A DNA stretch of 17,113 nucleotides from assembly GCA_004560305.1 (NCBI GenBank), contig SFVI01000026.1, positions 1-17,113 of the forward strand. Direction: 5' to 3'. A model generated the notes under the pieces. That model searched no databases, was not told where the DNA came from, and saw nothing but the letters and a program-made list of their open reading frames with translations. This document shows, piece by piece, positions 7,635 to 14,503 of this stretch (positions are counted from its first letter, which is position 1; the number at the start of each line of letters is the position of its first letter). Origin of the DNA: a bacterium (lineage in GTDB: Bacteria > Bacillota > Clostridia > Oscillospirales > Oscillospiraceae). The position numbers and the translations under genes are program-made.

Positions 7635-7661
7635 CCACGCCGAGGCGTGGCGATTTTTTTT
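7635..7661 (+). terminator. Intrinsic terminator after the small gene
   Basis: CCACGC (7635-7640) pairs with GCGTGG (7645-7650) over a 4-base loop, followed by CGA and eight T residues (7654-7661). It would end the short + strand transcript and lies just past the convergent TIGR01906 gene end at 7675; on that strand the T-run is missing. Confidence 0.8.
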
Positions 7662-7674
7662 GCAAAGGCGCCGA

Positions 7675-8328
7675 TCAGAGCGCTTTCTTTTTTTGCTTTC
7701 GCCCGGTCAGTACCAGCCACAGGCACAGACCCAGCAGGGTCACGCCGATGGCGATGGCGCAGTTACGAAAGAATGCCTCCGGCAGCAGCACGATCACCGG
7801 GTCTGTAGCCGGATCAAAGAGCCAGTTCTCTTTCCCCGGAAAAAAGATCCGGTGAAACACGGTAAAGGCCCGGTCAAAGTCCGTGGCAGCCAGTGCGCCG
7901 ACAGTCAGGCTCAGACCACCCAGAACGCAGGCCGCCCAGAAGCCCGGTGTACGCCCGTTCAAACGGGGCAGCGCTGTGTGTCGCCGGCGGCAGGCGAGCT
8001 TCAGCCCCAGCAGAAGAAGCAGCGTTCCCGCCAAAACGGCCAGATTCAAAAGAAACAGCATCCGCACATCGGCAAAGTGGCTGGCGCCCTCCGCCGAGAA
8101 GGGCAGCACACCCGCGGCAAAGTCTGGCCGCAGGCCCAGACAGTAGTCCATCACATCCCCATAGGCGGCACGCACCTGTTCTGCGGTCAGCCCACTGGCG
8201 GCGCAGACGCCTAACGGCCCGATCTGCACATAATAAAACGCCCGTACCAGCAGCACCCAGGCAATAGAGCCGGTGAAAACCGCCAGCGCCGTGGCGGGAA
8301 CCGCCACATAAGACCAGAGCTTCTTCAT
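7675..8328 (-). CDS. TIGR01906 / DUF1461 family integral membrane protein
   Basis: A 217-residue membrane protein of unknown function. Hydrophobic spans are at about residues 8-30, 88-112, 130-148 and 188-208, and the C-terminus is basic (GRKQKKKAL). Family hallmarks are the FHRIFF...NWLFDP.TDPVIVLLPEAFF segment (residues 158-187) between spans three and four, and a long extracytoplasmic loop after span one. I chose ATG 8328 because GGGAGG lies 9 nt upstream, inside the end of glpP; a start at 8355 would have no such site. It begins 4 nt after the glpP stop and is very likely co-transcribed with it. Its role in glycerol metabolism is unproven. Confidence 0.82.
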   Translation of the reverse strand: MKKLWSYVAVPATALAVFTGSIAWVLLVRAFYYVQIGPLGVCAASGLTAEQVRAAYGDVMDYCLGLRPDFAAGVLPFSAEGASHFADVRMLFLLNLAVLAGTLLLLLGLKLACRRRHTALPRLNGRTPGFWAACVLGGLSLTVGALAATDFDRAFTVFHRIFFPGKENWLFDPATDPVIVLLPEAFFRNCAIAIGVTLLGLCLWLVLTGRKQKKKAL

Positions 8329-8332
8329 GCGC

Positions 8333-8896
8333 TCATACCTCCCACAGGGACTCATCGGAGGTGGATACGCACATAGATCCCGCCTGCAGAGCGGAGAGGA
8401 TGTCCCCCTTATCCGCCATCAGACCTCCCGCGATGAGCGGGATGGACAGATTTTTTGAGAGCTTTTCAATGACTTTGGGCAGCGTACCCGGCAGAATTTC
8501 AATGACATCCGGGGTGACCATCTCTGTTTCCTTCTGCAGGTTGCCCACGGCCTTGGAGTCGATGGCAAACACCCGCAGCACCGTCAGCATTTTCAGCTCC
8601 CTGCCCCGGCGGATGAGATGGGGCCGGGTGGAGATGATGCCGTCGGCTCCTTGCTGCCGCAGCCAGTCCACGGCCACCTCCTTGGGGGCAAGACCGGCCA
8701 CCAGATCCAGATGCACCACGGCCTGCTTTCCCGCCTCATGGGTCATGGCGACCCATTGCCCGATGGTCAGCAGGTCGCCGCCCAGCAAAAATACTGCCCG
8801 GCTCTCGCACTTGAGCGCGCGGCGCAGAGCGTCCTCATCCTTGGCTGCCGGCAAAACCGGCGACTGCTCCAGCAGGTCAATGAGCTTATGGCGCAT
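8333..8896 (-). CDS. glpP: GlpP-family glycerol-3-phosphate-responsive antiterminator
   Basis: A 187-residue RNA-binding regulator. In Bacillus, GlpP with glycerol-3-phosphate binds the glp leader mRNA and prevents early termination. The protein shows the TIM-barrel-like family pattern: FLLGGDLLTIGQWV (37-50), VVHLDLVAGLAPKEVAVDWL (60-79), GADGIISTRPHLIRRGRELK (83-102), RVFAIDSKAV (108-117), DVIEILPGTLPKVI (130-143) and PLIAGGLM (153-160). The start ATG 8896 has AAGGAGG 8 nt upstream. It lies downstream of three glycerol-3-phosphate oxidation genes, whose leader (12055-12092) has the hairpin pair such a regulator would act on. A possible separate promoter is at 8936-8965. Confidence 0.93.
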   Translation of the reverse strand: MRHKLIDLLEQSPVLPAAKDEDALRRALKCESRAVFLLGGDLLTIGQWVAMTHEAGKQAVVHLDLVAGLAPKEVAVDWLRQQGADGIISTRPHLIRRGRELKMLTVLRVFAIDSKAVGNLQKETEMVTPDVIEILPGTLPKVIEKLSKNLSIPLIAGGLMADKGDILSALQAGSMCVSTSDESLWEV

Positions 8897-8913
8897 AGGG
8901 CGGCCTCCTTCCG

Positions 8914-8961
8914 CAAAAGAAATATCCTCCTGCCTATCATACCACGGGCGGGAGGATATTT
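8914..8961 (-). terminator. Long hairpin between the DUF1667 gene and glpP, terminator-like on the - strand
   Basis: Arms 8920-8934 and 8947-8961 pair over 15 bp with one mismatch around a 12-base loop. On the - strand the hairpin is followed by CTTTTG, a weak U-run. It could partly separate glpP from the oxidase genes upstream. Confidence 0.55.
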
Positions 8962-8965
8962 ACAA
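8936..8965 (-). promoter_or_regulatory. Candidate promoter for glpP
   Basis: On the - strand TTGTAA (8965-8960) and TATGAT (8941-8936) are 18 bases apart. The -10 element sits in the loop of the hairpin at 8920-8961. If used, glpP and the membrane protein would have basal expression independent of antitermination. Confidence 0.4.
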
Positions 8966-8975
8966 TGAAAATCTG

Positions 8976-9335
8976 CTATTTTGCGTTTTTTGTGGCCACC
9001 ACATCCACCCCGGTGCCGCACACATCGGCAATGACCACATCGCCGGCGGATACGGGCAGCTTTACAAGGGTGGTATTGAGAGCGTGGGCAACGGAGAACA
9101 CCTTTTCCTTGGGCACCTCACCCGCGGTGCGCACGGACACCACCGGAGCGGTGCCGCCGGTGCAGCGAACGGTGCCTGTGACGGTGCGTACCGGTGCGAC
9201 GCACTCCTTCCGGGCGTAGCTGTCACCCCGCTTGCAGGTGTTGCCCGCCACGGCGGTGACGGCGCCGTTTTCCATGGTGGCGGTGAGCTGACAGCCCATG
9301 GGACAGCCGATGCAGATCAGTTGGCGCTGTGTCAT
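8976..9335 (-). CDS. DUF1667 cysteine-rich protein
   Basis: A 119-residue protein with an N-terminal CIGCPMGC motif (C8, C11, C15) and further cysteines at C34 (NTCKRGDSYA), C46, C58 and C105. The pattern suggests iron-sulfur or metal binding. DUF1667 proteins are habitually encoded with a GlpA-like dehydrogenase and an FAD oxidoreductase, as here, and probably serve as an electron-carrying or assembly subunit, playing the part GlpC has in E. coli; that role is inference. The start ATG 9335 overlaps the stop of the preceding FAD oxidoreductase (ATGA) and follows a GAGGAGG site. Confidence 0.9.
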   Translation of the reverse strand: MTQRQLICIGCPMGCQLTATMENGAVTAVAGNTCKRGDSYARKECVAPVRTVTGTVRCTGGTAPVVSVRTAGEVPKEKVFSVAHALNTTLVKLPVSAGDVVIADVCGTGVDVVATKNAK

Positions 9336-10591
9336 TTTGCCACCTCCTCAACGGTAAAGGTAATGTTCCGGCAGCCTGCGGGAAGCTCCTCCCTGTGCAG
9401 GGGGAATTGTTCCATTTCGCCGGGGGTCAGGATGCGCTTGGAGATGCGCCGAAGGAGCGTGCCGTCGACCCAGGCGCACAGGGCGGCATCCCGGTAGGGC
9501 TGCCCCACCCGGAACCGCACGGTGACGGTATCGTCCATGCTTTCCGGATCAATGTACTGGGGCACGGTATAGCGCACGCCGTTTTTTCCCTCCAGCCGCA
9601 CAAGCTCCGCGGAGTTCCTGCTGCATTTGAGATACAGGGCGGCATTCCGGCCGGCCTTTTTGGCCTCCTGGCTCACGAAGTCCACCAGATCATGGACATG
9701 GAGCACATTGCCGCAGGCGAATACGCCGGGCAGGGAGGTAGCCAGTCGGTCTGTCACCTCCGGGCCGCCGGTGATGCCGCTGAGCTTCACTCCGGCGGCG
9801 GAGGACAGCTCATTTTCCGGCAGCAGACCCACGGACAGCAGCAGCGTGTCACAGGGGATGTACCGTTCCGTGCCGGGGATGGGTTTGCGCTTTTCGTCCA
9901 CCTGCGCCAATGTCACGCCCTCCAGCCGCTCCCGGCCGTGGATGTCCACCACGGTGGTGGACAGATACAGGGGGATGTCAAAATCCTCCAGACACTGCAC
10001 GATGTTGCGCTTGAGGCCGCCGGAGTAGGGGAGAACTTCCGCCACGGCGTGAACCTTCGCTCCCTCCAGGGTCATGCGGCGGGCCATAATGAGGCCAATG
10101 TCGCCGCTGCCCAGAATGACCACATTTTTCCCGGGCATAAAGCCCTCCATATTCACAAGCCGCTGGGCGGTTCCGGCGGAGTAGATGCCCGCCGGGCGGT
10201 AGCCGGGGATGTTCAGGGCGCCCCGGGGCCGTTCCCGGCAGCCCATAGCCAGGATCACAGCCTGTGCCCGGATCTGGGCCAGTCCTGTCTCCGGGCCGGT
10301 GACGGTGAGCACACGCTCCGGTGACAGATCCAGAACCATAGTCCGCAGCAGATAGGGAATGTGCATCTGTTCTACCTGTTCAATAAAGCGACTTGCGTAC
10401 TCCGGCCCGGTCAGCTCCTGACCGAAGGTGTGCAGGCCGAAGCCCGCGTGGATACACTGGTTGAGGATGCCGCCCAGCTCCTTATCCCGCTCGATGATGA
10501 GAATGTCTTCTACGCCGTTCTCTCTGGCGGCGATGGCGGCGGCCAGCCCCGCGGGGCCTCCGCCGATGATGGCAAGCTGCACTTGTTTCAT
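9332..10591 (-). CDS. FAD/NAD(P)-dependent oxidoreductase of the anaerobic glycerol-3-phosphate operon
   Basis: A 419-residue flavoprotein. It has an N-terminal FAD-binding IIGGGPAGLAAAIAARE (8-24), GCRERPRGALNIPGYRPAG, a second dinucleotide motif VVILGSGDIGLIMARRM for NAD(P)H, and ACGNVLHVHDLVDFVSQEA near the flavin site. It probably transfers electrons between the GlpA-like dehydrogenase and a pyridine nucleotide or other carrier, taking the position of GlpB. Family members of this layout are found next to GlpA-like and DUF1667 proteins in many anaerobic Firmicutes. ATG 10591 overlaps the glpA stop (ATGA) with AAGGAGG 7 nt upstream; its own stop overlaps the DUF1667 start. The exact electron acceptor cannot be read from sequence. 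Confidence 0.92.
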   Translation of the reverse strand: MKQVQLAIIGGGPAGLAAAIAARENGVEDILIIERDKELGGILNQCIHAGFGLHTFGQELTGPEYASRFIEQVEQMHIPYLLRTMVLDLSPERVLTVTGPETGLAQIRAQAVILAMGCRERPRGALNIPGYRPAGIYSAGTAQRLVNMEGFMPGKNVVILGSGDIGLIMARRMTLEGAKVHAVAEVLPYSGGLKRNIVQCLEDFDIPLYLSTTVVDIHGRERLEGVTLAQVDEKRKPIPGTERYIPCDTLLLSVGLLPENELSSAAGVKLSGITGGPEVTDRLATSLPGVFACGNVLHVHDLVDFVSQEAKKAGRNAALYLKCSRNSAELVRLEGKNGVRYTVPQYIDPESMDDTVTVRFRVGQPYRDAALCAWVDGTLLRRISKRILTPGEMEQFPLHREELPAGCRNITFTVEEVAK

Positions 10592-12030
10592 GCTTGTACC
10601 TCCTTGGTATAGCCGGTGAGGAGTTTGCTCTCCCCGCCGGACTTGGTCAGTTCCGTCTGAGGTCTGTTCAGCTCACGGGAGAGAATATCCATAACTCTGG
10701 GAGAGCAGAAGCCGCCCTGGCAGCGGCCCATGCCGGCCCGCACCCGGCGCTTCACGCCGTCCAGAGACTTTGCACCGGGGACGCGATGGATGGCGTCCAC
10801 GATCTCTCCCTCGCTGATCTGCTCGCAGCGGCAGATAATGTTGCCGTAGGCGGGGTTTTCCCGCACCAGCGCCTGACGCTCCTCCAAGGGCAGTTCCCGC
10901 AGATGGGGAATATCCCGGCGGGTGGCGGCGAAGTCCTTCTTCTCGGCGGCGCCCAGCTTGCCGGCGATCAGCTCCGCCAGATACACTCCGATGGCCGGAG
11001 CGGAGGACAGGCCCGGGGACTCGATGCCCGCGGCGTCAAAGAAGCCGTCGGCGCTCTCCCCGACGACAAAGTCATCGCTGCCGCCAACCAGGTGCGCCCG
11101 CACGCCGCAGAAGCTGGTAATGGTGTCCCGCATGGGCAGGTCAGGCACGCTGAGTCCCGCCATTTTAGCGGCGTAATCCAGCCCCTCGGCGGTGGTGTTG
11201 GTAGCCTCCTTGTCCGCCTGATCCGTGGCGGTGGGGCCGATGAGAAGGTTGCCGTGGACCGTGGGGGTCACCAGCACGCCCTTGCCCAGCTTGCCGGGGA
11301 GCTGGAAGATGGTCCGATCCACCAACTGCCCGTCCCTTTTGTCCAGCAGGCAGTACTCGCCGCTGCGGGGCTGGATGGTCAGCTTGTCCCCGCAAACCAG
11401 GTTGTGTATTTCGTCGCTGTACACGCCGGCGGCATTCACCACCGTACGGGCTTTCAAAACCCTGCCTCCGGCGGTGACCTCATACAGCCCATCCCGGCGG
11501 CAGATGGCGGTGACGCGAGAATAGAAGAAGAACTCTGCCCCGTTGGCGGCGGCATTCTCCGCCAGTGCGATGGTCATGCCGAAGGGGCAGACGATGGCGC
11601 TGGTGGGGGCGTACAGCGCCGCCACGGCGGCAGGGGACAGGGCCGGCTCCAGCCGGTGCAGCTCTTCACCCGCTACGATCCGAAGACCCTCCACACCGTT
11701 TGCAATGCCGCGGCGCAGCAGCTCCTCCAGAATTGGCATGGCCTTTTCATCAAAGCATAGCACCAGCGCACCGTTGCGGCGGTAGGAGAAATCCAGCTCC
11801 CGGCTGAGCTTTTCCATCATGCGGCTGCCGAGAACATTGAACCGCGCCTTATTTGTGCCGGGCATAGCGTCAAACCCGGCGTGGACGATGGCGGAATTGG
11901 CTTTGCTGGTGCCCACGCACACATCCTCTCCCTTTTCACACAGGGCGATGCGCAGGTCATAGCGGCTCAGCTCCCGGGCGGCGGCGCATCCCACGGCGCC
12001 GCCGCCGATGACAATAGCGTCATAGATCAT
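10588..12030 (-). CDS. glpA: GlpA-like glycerol-3-phosphate dehydrogenase (FAD, C-terminal [2Fe-2S] BFD-like domain)
   Basis: Oxidises sn-glycerol-3-phosphate to dihydroxyacetone phosphate. The 480-residue protein opens with FAD motif IVIGGGAVGCAAARELSRY and GTSKANSAIVHAGFDA, has the DAO-fold segments TVVNAAGVYSDEIHNL, QPRSGEYCLLDK and IESPGLSSAPAIGVYLAELI, and ends with a bacterioferritin-associated-ferredoxin-like domain with cysteines C400, C402, C437 and C442 (CRC...RCQGGFC). I place the start at ATG 12030, with AAGGAGAG 8-9 nt upstream; a start at 12096 would run through the leader hairpins. First gene of the operon, controlled by promoter 12143-12171 and the antitermination leader. Relatives include hydroxyglutarate oxidases (LhgO), but the adjacent glpP favours glycerol-3-phosphate. 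No glpK or glpF lies in the window. Confidence 0.9.
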   Translation of the reverse strand: MIYDAIVIGGGAVGCAAARELSRYDLRIALCEKGEDVCVGTSKANSAIVHAGFDAMPGTNKARFNVLGSRMMEKLSRELDFSYRRNGALVLCFDEKAMPILEELLRRGIANGVEGLRIVAGEELHRLEPALSPAAVAALYAPTSAIVCPFGMTIALAENAAANGAEFFFYSRVTAICRRDGLYEVTAGGRVLKARTVVNAAGVYSDEIHNLVCGDKLTIQPRSGEYCLLDKRDGQLVDRTIFQLPGKLGKGVLVTPTVHGNLLIGPTATDQADKEATNTTAEGLDYAAKMAGLSVPDLPMRDTITSFCGVRAHLVGGSDDFVVGESADGFFDAAGIESPGLSSAPAIGVYLAELIAGKLGAAEKKDFAATRRDIPHLRELPLEERQALVRENPAYGNIICRCEQISEGEIVDAIHRVPGAKSLDGVKRRVRAGMGRCQGGFCSPRVMDILSRELNRPQTELTKSGGESKLLTGYTKEVQA

Positions 12031-12054
12031 GTTTCCCACTCTCCTTTTCACAAC

Positions 12055-12092
12055 AAAAAGCCACGCAAAGCTGCGCGCAGAACTTCTGCGCG
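12055..12092 (-). promoter_or_regulatory. GlpP-type antitermination leader: competing antiterminator and terminator hairpins
   Basis: On the - strand, the first hairpin CGCGCAG-AAGTT-CTGCGCG occupies 12092-12074. The second, CGCGCA-GCTT-TGCGTG, occupies 12077-12062 and is followed by GC and five T (12059-12055), an intrinsic terminator. The 3' arm of the first (12080-12074) and 5' arm of the second (12077-12072) overlap, so only one can form. The pair lies between the promoter and glpA, and the same operon encodes GlpP. Confidence 0.7.
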
Positions 12093-12142
12093 ACATTTTG
12101 CATGACTCAAATTCTCATTGCACTATATATTATTGTATATGT

Positions 12143-12171
12143 ATAATAGCAGGGACGGCATCCGTTGTCAA
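12143..12171 (-). promoter_or_regulatory. Strong sigma-A promoter of the glp operon
   Basis: Consensus TTGACA (12171-12166) and TATTAT (12148-12143) are separated by 17 bases. Transcription would start near 12136, giving a leader of about 105 nt before the glpA ATG. Confidence 0.85.
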
Positions 12172-12230
12172 GAGGAAGCGGCTGCCAGTCCGCCTTAACA
12201 ATTTCTTGGCGTTTTTTTAACGGAAAGATA

Positions 12231-12239
12231 TGCTATACT
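12231..12239 (+). promoter_or_regulatory. Extended -10 promoter for the histidine kinase operon
   Basis: TGCTATACT is an extended -10 element (TG, one base, TATACT). A T-run at 12212-12217 sits 16 bases upstream in the -35 position but is a poor match to TTGACA. The predicted start lies about 20 nt before the kinase ATG. Confidence 0.5.
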
Positions 12240-12264
12240 GATTCAAAATGGGGAGAGGGTACTT

Positions 12265-13380
12265 ATGAGAAAGCGGTTTCATATTTCGTGGCCGGAGGAG
12301 TGGAAAAAGAAAACTGCTTTGATCCGGCAGGGCAACAATCTGATCTATTCGCCCAAGGACTTCGTTGTTTCCTTCTGTCTGTATCTGGCCACGGTCATCG
12401 CCTGCCTGCTGCTGCGTTCCCTGGACAAGACTGAGGACACCAGCTATGTGGCCATGCTGTTTTTGACAGATGTGTTTCTGACGGCGGTGCTGACGGAGGG
12501 ATATTTGTTCAGCTTTTTTTGCGCCGTGCTGGGTGTTTTGAGCGTGGACTATATTTTCACCGAGCCCTACTGGCAAATCAGCTTCACTCTGGCGGGCTTT
12601 CCCCTGACCTTTCTGGTGATGATGACCATTTCCGTCCTGGCCGGCGCTCTGGCCAGCCGGGCAAAGCAGGTGGAGGTCACCCAGCGGCAGATACAGCGGG
12701 AGAAGGTGCGGGGCAACCTGCTTCGGGGCATGAGCCATGACATCCGCACGCCTCTGACGGGGATCGTGGGGGCGACGGATGTGCTGCTGTCGCAGGAGGA
12801 GAGTCTCACGCCCCAGCAGCGCCGGGAGCTGTTACACTCGGTAAACGAGGAGGCCCGCTGGCTCATGCGGGTCACGGAGAACCTGCTGTCCATCACCCGG
12901 ATCGACGGGGAGAATGCTGCGGTGAGGAAGACCCCGGAGTTGATGGAGGAGGTCATGGAGGGCGCCGTGTCCAAGTTCCGGCGGCACTACAGGAATATCT
13001 CGGTGCAGGTGCATCTGCCGGAGGAGGCATTGCTGGTGCCCATGGATCCGCTGCTGATGCAGCAGGTGCTTTTTAACCTCATGGAAAACGCCGCCCGCCA
13101 CGGTGAAACGGTGACGAGGATCGAACTCACTCTGACCCGTCAGGAGGAGCAGAGTGTGCTGGAGGTGGCGGATAACGGCGTGGGCATCGCCCCCGACCGG
13201 CTGGAAACACTGTTCGACGGTACCCTGCACCAGGATGAGGGCCGGGAGGACGCCCGGCGTGACATGGGAATCGGGCTGTCGGTCTGCCGCACCATCGTGG
13301 CGGCTCACGGCGGCACCATCACGGCGGAAAACCGTAAAAATGGCGGGGCACTGTTTCGCATCACTCTGCCTGTTGAATAA
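12265..13380 (+). CDS. KdpD-like sensor histidine kinase (DUF4118 + HisKA + HATPase), short form
   Basis: A 371-residue membrane histidine kinase. Residues about 33-130 hold four hydrophobic spans resembling the DUF4118 domain of KdpD (AMLFLTDVFLTAVLTEGYLFSFFCAVLGVLSVDYIF region). The HisKA box is GMSHDIRTPLTGIVG with phospho-acceptor H158. ATP-binding boxes are NLMENAARHG (271-280), DNGVGIAP (303-310) and DMGIGLSVCRTI. The large N-terminal osmosensing and universal-stress domains of classical KdpD (about 500 residues) are absent, and no kdpABC pump genes are nearby, so potassium need not be the signal. A GGAGAGGG site precedes ATG 12265; the kinase stop is 11 nt from the regulator start, so both are one operon. 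Confidence 0.93.
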   Translation: MRKRFHISWPEEWKKKTALIRQGNNLIYSPKDFVVSFCLYLATVIACLLLRSLDKTEDTSYVAMLFLTDVFLTAVLTEGYLFSFFCAVLGVLSVDYIFTEPYWQISFTLAGFPLTFLVMMTISVLAGALASRAKQVEVTQRQIQREKVRGNLLRGMSHDIRTPLTGIVGATDVLLSQEESLTPQQRRELLHSVNEEARWLMRVTENLLSITRIDGENAAVRKTPELMEEVMEGAVSKFRRHYRNISVQVHLPEEALLVPMDPLLMQQVLFNLMENAARHGETVTRIELTLTRQEEQSVLEVADNGVGIAPDRLETLFDGTLHQDEGREDARRDMGIGLSVCRTIVAAHGGTITAENRKNGGALFRITLPVE

Positions 13381-13391
13381 GGAGGAAGAAT

Positions 13392-14099
13392 ATGAAAATC
13401 AAGGACAAGGTGCTCATTGTGGAGGATGAGAAGAGTATCAGCAATTTCATTTCCATGATCCTGCAGGCCAACGGCTTCGATACTATTGTAGTGCGGACCG
13501 GAGAGGAGGCGCTGACCATGATCTCCTCCCACTGTCCGGATCTTATCCTGCTGGATCTGGGCTTGCCGGATATGGAGGGCATGGAGGTGCTGAAGTCCGT
13601 GCGCAAGTGGTCCAATCTCCCGGTGGTGGTGGTCTCTGCCCGGAACCATGAGCATGACAAGGTGGAGGCGCTGGACTACGGAGCCGACGATTATCTGGTC
13701 AAGCCCTTCGGCACCTCCGAGCTGCTGGCCCGCATCCGCACGGCCATCCGCCACACCCGCACGGCCCTGCCCAACGGGGATATTGCCCAGTCCGGCAAAT
13801 TTACCACCGGTGACCTGACCATCGACTATGACAAGCATCAGGTGCTGCTGCGGGGAGAGAACGCCAGACTCACGGTGAACGAGTATAAGATCGTGGCCCT
13901 GCTGGGCAAGTACGCCGGCAAGGTGCTGACCTACGACTTTATCATCCGGGAGCTGTGGGGGCCCAAGGCCAAGACCGACAACCAGATCCTCCGGGTGAAC
14001 ATGGCCAATATCCGCCGCAAGATCGAGAAGAATCCCGGCCAGCCGGAGTATATTTTCACCGAGGTGGGCGTGGGCTACCGTATGCGTGAGGACGAGTGA
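13392..14099 (+). CDS. kdpE: KdpE-like OmpR-family response regulator
   Basis: A 235-residue two-component regulator. The receiver domain has the acidic pocket E11-D12, phospho-acceptor D55 in LILLDLGLPDMEG, and K104 in YLVKPFGTSELLARI. The C-terminal winged helix (about 130-232) shows LTVNEYKIVALLGKYAGKVL, IIRELWGP and NQILRVNMANIRRKIEKNP followed by FTEVGVGYRM, typical of KdpE. The start ATG 13392 has GGAGGAAG upstream. It would be phosphorylated by the kinase just upstream. Its DNA targets are unknown; the divergent glp region and the downstream transporter are the nearest candidates. Confidence 0.94.
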   Translation: MKIKDKVLIVEDEKSISNFISMILQANGFDTIVVRTGEEALTMISSHCPDLILLDLGLPDMEGMEVLKSVRKWSNLPVVVVSARNHEHDKVEALDYGADDYLVKPFGTSELLARIRTAIRHTRTALPNGDIAQSGKFTTGDLTIDYDKHQVLLRGENARLTVNEYKIVALLGKYAGKVLTYDFIIRELWGPKAKTDNQILRVNMANIRRKIEKNPGQPEYIFTEVGVGYRMREDE

Positions 14100-14173
14100 T
14101 GCCGCATATTACAAAGGACCTACCGGAGATCGCCGCCAGGTACACCAAAACCACACCCTATTTGCAAGTTTAA
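14099..14173 (+). CDS. Possible 24-residue ORF coupled to the response regulator
   Basis: The regulator stop and this ATG overlap as TGATG. The ORF encodes 24 residues (begins MPHITKDLPEIAARYTK, ends YLQV) and stops at 14171-14173, 17 nt before the operon terminator. Only a weak GAGG lies upstream, so expression would depend on coupling. I do not recognise it, and ORFs this short arise by chance. Confidence 0.3.
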   Translation: MPHITKDLPEIAARYTKTTPYLQV

Positions 14174-14190
14174 CGCCACTACTATGTATA

Positions 14191-14225
14191 AAAAGGGACG
14201 GACAAAGGTGTCCGTCCTTTTTTAT
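14191..14225 (+). terminator. Intrinsic terminator of the kinase/regulator operon
   Basis: GGACGGACA (14196-14204) pairs with TGTCCGTCC (14209-14217) over loop AAGG, followed by six T and TATT; A residues upstream extend the pairing. A strong, canonical terminator. Confidence 0.92.
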
Positions 14226-14503
14226 TCTGCGCTCCTCCGCTGTTCCGGCTTTCGTGTCATAGCGCGCCCCCTGACCGCATACAATAGCACCGGACAGAGA
14301 GTTGTTTCACATAAGGAATCTTTGCGGAAAGGAGGTTTCGCAGCGGGAGCATAACGGGTGTAAGCAACCAATTAAGGAAAAGGCGGATGCTGACAAGAGC
14401 ACGTTAAGGAGCCGCCGATACTATTTACAGCGGGAAACGGAAATGGTAAGGTGCAAATAGCCCTCTCACGCAAGGGGCAAACCATATTAAAGGAGAGAAA
14501 ATT
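14226..14503 (+). promoter_or_regulatory. Long leader region upstream of the NSS transporter, possibly structured; class unknown
   Basis: This 278-base stretch holds no substantial gene. A TACAAT (14280-14285) could be a -10 element but lacks a well-placed -35. Paired elements I can see are a bulged TGCGGAAA/TTTCGCA hairpin with GGAGG in its loop (14323-14342 region), GGCGG (14382-14386) with CCGCC (14412-14416) enclosing TGCT/AGCA (14388-14391, 14398-14401), and GCCCT/GGGGC (14460-14464, 14474-14478). CTCTC (14463-14467) could instead pair with GAGAG of the ribosome site (14493-14497). Two mini-ORFs (14387-14407, 6 codons; another of 5 codons ending at 14460) lie inside. No T-box, lysine, glycine or TPP signature was recognised. 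Confidence 0.45.

Noticed and set aside
7536..7661. Attenuator leader peptide (Trp codons followed by terminator)
   Set aside because: No plus-strand gene follows for over 4.5 kb; the Trp codons are not adjacent and no antiterminator alternative is evident.
14162..14190. Promoter-like TTGCAA ... TGTATA before the kdpE terminator
   Set aside because: It would fire directly into the terminator at 14191-14225, and the -10 match is poor.
14466..14484. CACGCAAGGGGCAAACCAT resembles the start of a c-di-GMP-I (GEMM) riboswitch
   Set aside because: The rest of the aptamer is missing and the transporter ATG follows 20 bases later, leaving no room.
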